The notes beneath the pieces were generated by a model, which did no database searches, was not told the origin of the DNA, and was given only the letters and a program-made list of their open reading frames with translations. The position numbers and the translations under genes are program-made. This document shows, piece by piece, positions 4,495 through 5,445 of a stretch of DNA of 5,445 bases. Origin of the DNA: Streptosporangiaceae bacterium. GTDB lineage: Bacteria; Actinomycetota; Actinomycetes; Streptosporangiales; Streptosporangiaceae. The stretch spans positions 1 to 5,445 of the forward strand of contig JASIGS010000010.1 of assembly GCA_030052355.1 (NCBI GenBank), written 5' to 3'. Each line of letters begins with the position of its first letter. The stretch's first letter is position 1.

Positions 4495-5445
4495 TAGCAA
4501 GCAGCGCACAGCGCCGCACGGATCCGATCCGCGTGGCGTTGTGGGCGGCGGCCGCCGTGCTGGTGGCGACGACCACAGCGATCATGCCGAGGACGGCCGC
4601 CGTCGCGGCGCGAGCGACGATCGCGCCGTTCGCCACCCTGGCCGCGATCATCCTCGGCGCGGTGCTCGCCGACCGGCTCGGCGCGTTCGCCGTGCTCGAG
4701 CGCATGCTCATCCCGTCGCGCCGGCCGGCCGGCGTGACCGCCGCCGGCATTCTGGCGGTTACGGCTCTGCTGAGCGCGCTCGTCAACCTCGACGTCGCCG
4801 TCGTGGTCGCCATGCCCATCGCGCTGCGCGCGTCGCGGCGCCGGCACGCCCACCCGTGGCCAGGCACCGCGCTGGCCCCTGGCCGGCTGGCCGTGTCGGT
4901 CGCGGCGACCGCCAACGCCGCGTCATTCCTGCTGCCTACCTCCAACATCACCAACCTGCTACTGCTCGGCCGCGTGCACCTGTCCCCCGCCGCGTACGTG
5001 CGCGAGTCCTGGCTGCCGTGGCTGCTCGTCACCGCGGTCACCCTCGCCGCGCTCGCCACCTGGTCCGCGGCCGGGAGAGCCGGCCCGCCCGCGACCAGCC
5101 CCGCCACGGCGCGGCAGTCCCGTGCGGCGATGCCACCGCCCGGGCTGTCCATCGGCATGGTCTCCGACCTGATAGCGCTGTTCGCGATCGCGGCCGGGAT
5201 CCGTGCGCTGCTCGGCACAGCGCTGGCGCTGCACGGCAGCTTTGCCGGCCGACTCGGCCACGGGTCAGCGGTCGCGTCGGTAGCCGGGAATCTACCCGCC
5301 GCCGCCGCGCTGCTTCCCGGCGGAACGGCGGGCCTGTGGGCAGCCGTGCTCGCCACCACGGTCGGGCCGAACCTGCTCATTACCGGATCGGTCGCGACCC
5401 TGATCTCGCGGCGGATAGCCGCCGACGGCGGGGCAACACTCAGTG
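4488..5445 (+). CDS. ArsB/SLC13-like ion transporter, 3' end missing
   Basis: This is an inner-membrane secondary transporter of the ArsB/CitT ion transporter superfamily; 319 codons are visible and the frame is open at the window edge. The protein is strongly hydrophobic throughout. Motifs that recall ArsB occur in order: LVNLDVAVVVAMPIAL (about 98-113), NAASFLLPTSNITNLL (143-158), GNLPAAAALLP (267-277) and GPNLLITGSVATLI (293-306). The two Asn/Pro-containing segments match the paired re-entrant loops of this fold. ArsB proteins are about 430 residues, and the GPN...GS..TL motif normally sits near the last helices, so roughly 50-100 residues are probably missing. ATG 4488 has only a weak GAAGAGA 12 bases upstream; an in-frame GTG at 4467 would add seven residues. 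The substrate is not fixed: arsenite is possible, but the divergent regulator has no cysteine and no arsenic genes are visible, so another anion or a carboxylate is equally likely. Confidence 0.85.
   Translation, partial: MSLASSAQRRTDPIRVALWAAAAVLVATTTAIMPRTAAVAARATIAPFATLAAIILGAVLADRLGAFAVLERMLIPSRRPAGVTAAGILAVTALLSALVNLDVAVVVAMPIALRASRRRHAHPWPGTALAPGRLAVSVAATANAASFLLPTSNITNLLLLGRVHLSPAAYVRESWLPWLLVTAVTLAALATWSAAGRAGPPATSPATARQSRAAMPPPGLSIGMVSDLIALFAIAAGIRALLGTALALHGSFAGRLGHGSAVASVAGNLPAAAALLPGGTAGLWAAVLATTVGPNLLITGSVATLISRRIAADGGATLS

Noticed and set aside
4352..5380. Long minus-strand frame of 342 codons
   Set aside because: It lies antisense to the transporter frame, whose ArsB-like motifs and hydrophobic segments are clear. 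The minus frame is Ala/Arg/Ser-rich without recognisable domains, as expected of a shadow in GC-rich DNA.
1..5445. tRNA, rRNA, insertion sequence or phage attachment site
   Set aside because: No cloverleaf, rRNA segment, transposase motif or terminal inverted repeat was seen in the window.

Overview
The window is high-GC DNA with strongly G/C-biased third codon positions and GTG as well as ATG starts. This, together with DUF6230- and DUF6114-type membrane proteins (families I know from Streptomyces and its relatives), points to an actinomycete chromosome. The genus cannot be fixed from the sequence alone.

Layout from left to right. Positions 1-120 hold a non-genic or ambiguous stretch, perhaps the tail of an upstream gene. 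Positions 121-990 (+) encode a complete alpha/beta hydrolase with an intact Ser-Asp-His triad. It converges on the next gene across a short gap that holds a perfect 13-bp hairpin, probably a two-way terminator. Three minus-strand genes follow, in transcription order: a DUF6230-like membrane-anchored protein (2990-3601), a DUF6114 membrane protein with an additional C-terminal segment (1836-2990), and a small secreted four-cysteine protein (1074-1736). The first two overlap by one base (TAGTG). The third follows after a 99-base gap containing hairpins and a full-length Shine-Dalgarno-like sequence. Further right are a minus-strand MerR-family regulator (3802-4365) with a Pro/Gly/His-rich tail and, divergent from it, the first 319 codons of an ArsB/SLC13-like ion transporter (4488 to the window edge, +).

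How the genes may work together. The three minus-strand genes look like one cell-envelope cassette. All three products carry export or membrane signals and present beta-rich, Ser/Thr/Val-rich domains outside the membrane. A sigmaB-like promoter motif sits about 160 bases upstream of the first gene. Their biochemical role is unknown to me. The MerR protein and the transporter share a 122-base divergent promoter region, the usual arrangement for a local regulator and its target. The regulator has no cysteine, so thiolate-based arsenic or metal sensing is unlikely. The hydrolase appears functionally unrelated to the rest.

The best candidates for undescribed biology are the envelope cassette and the unusual tail of the MerR protein.
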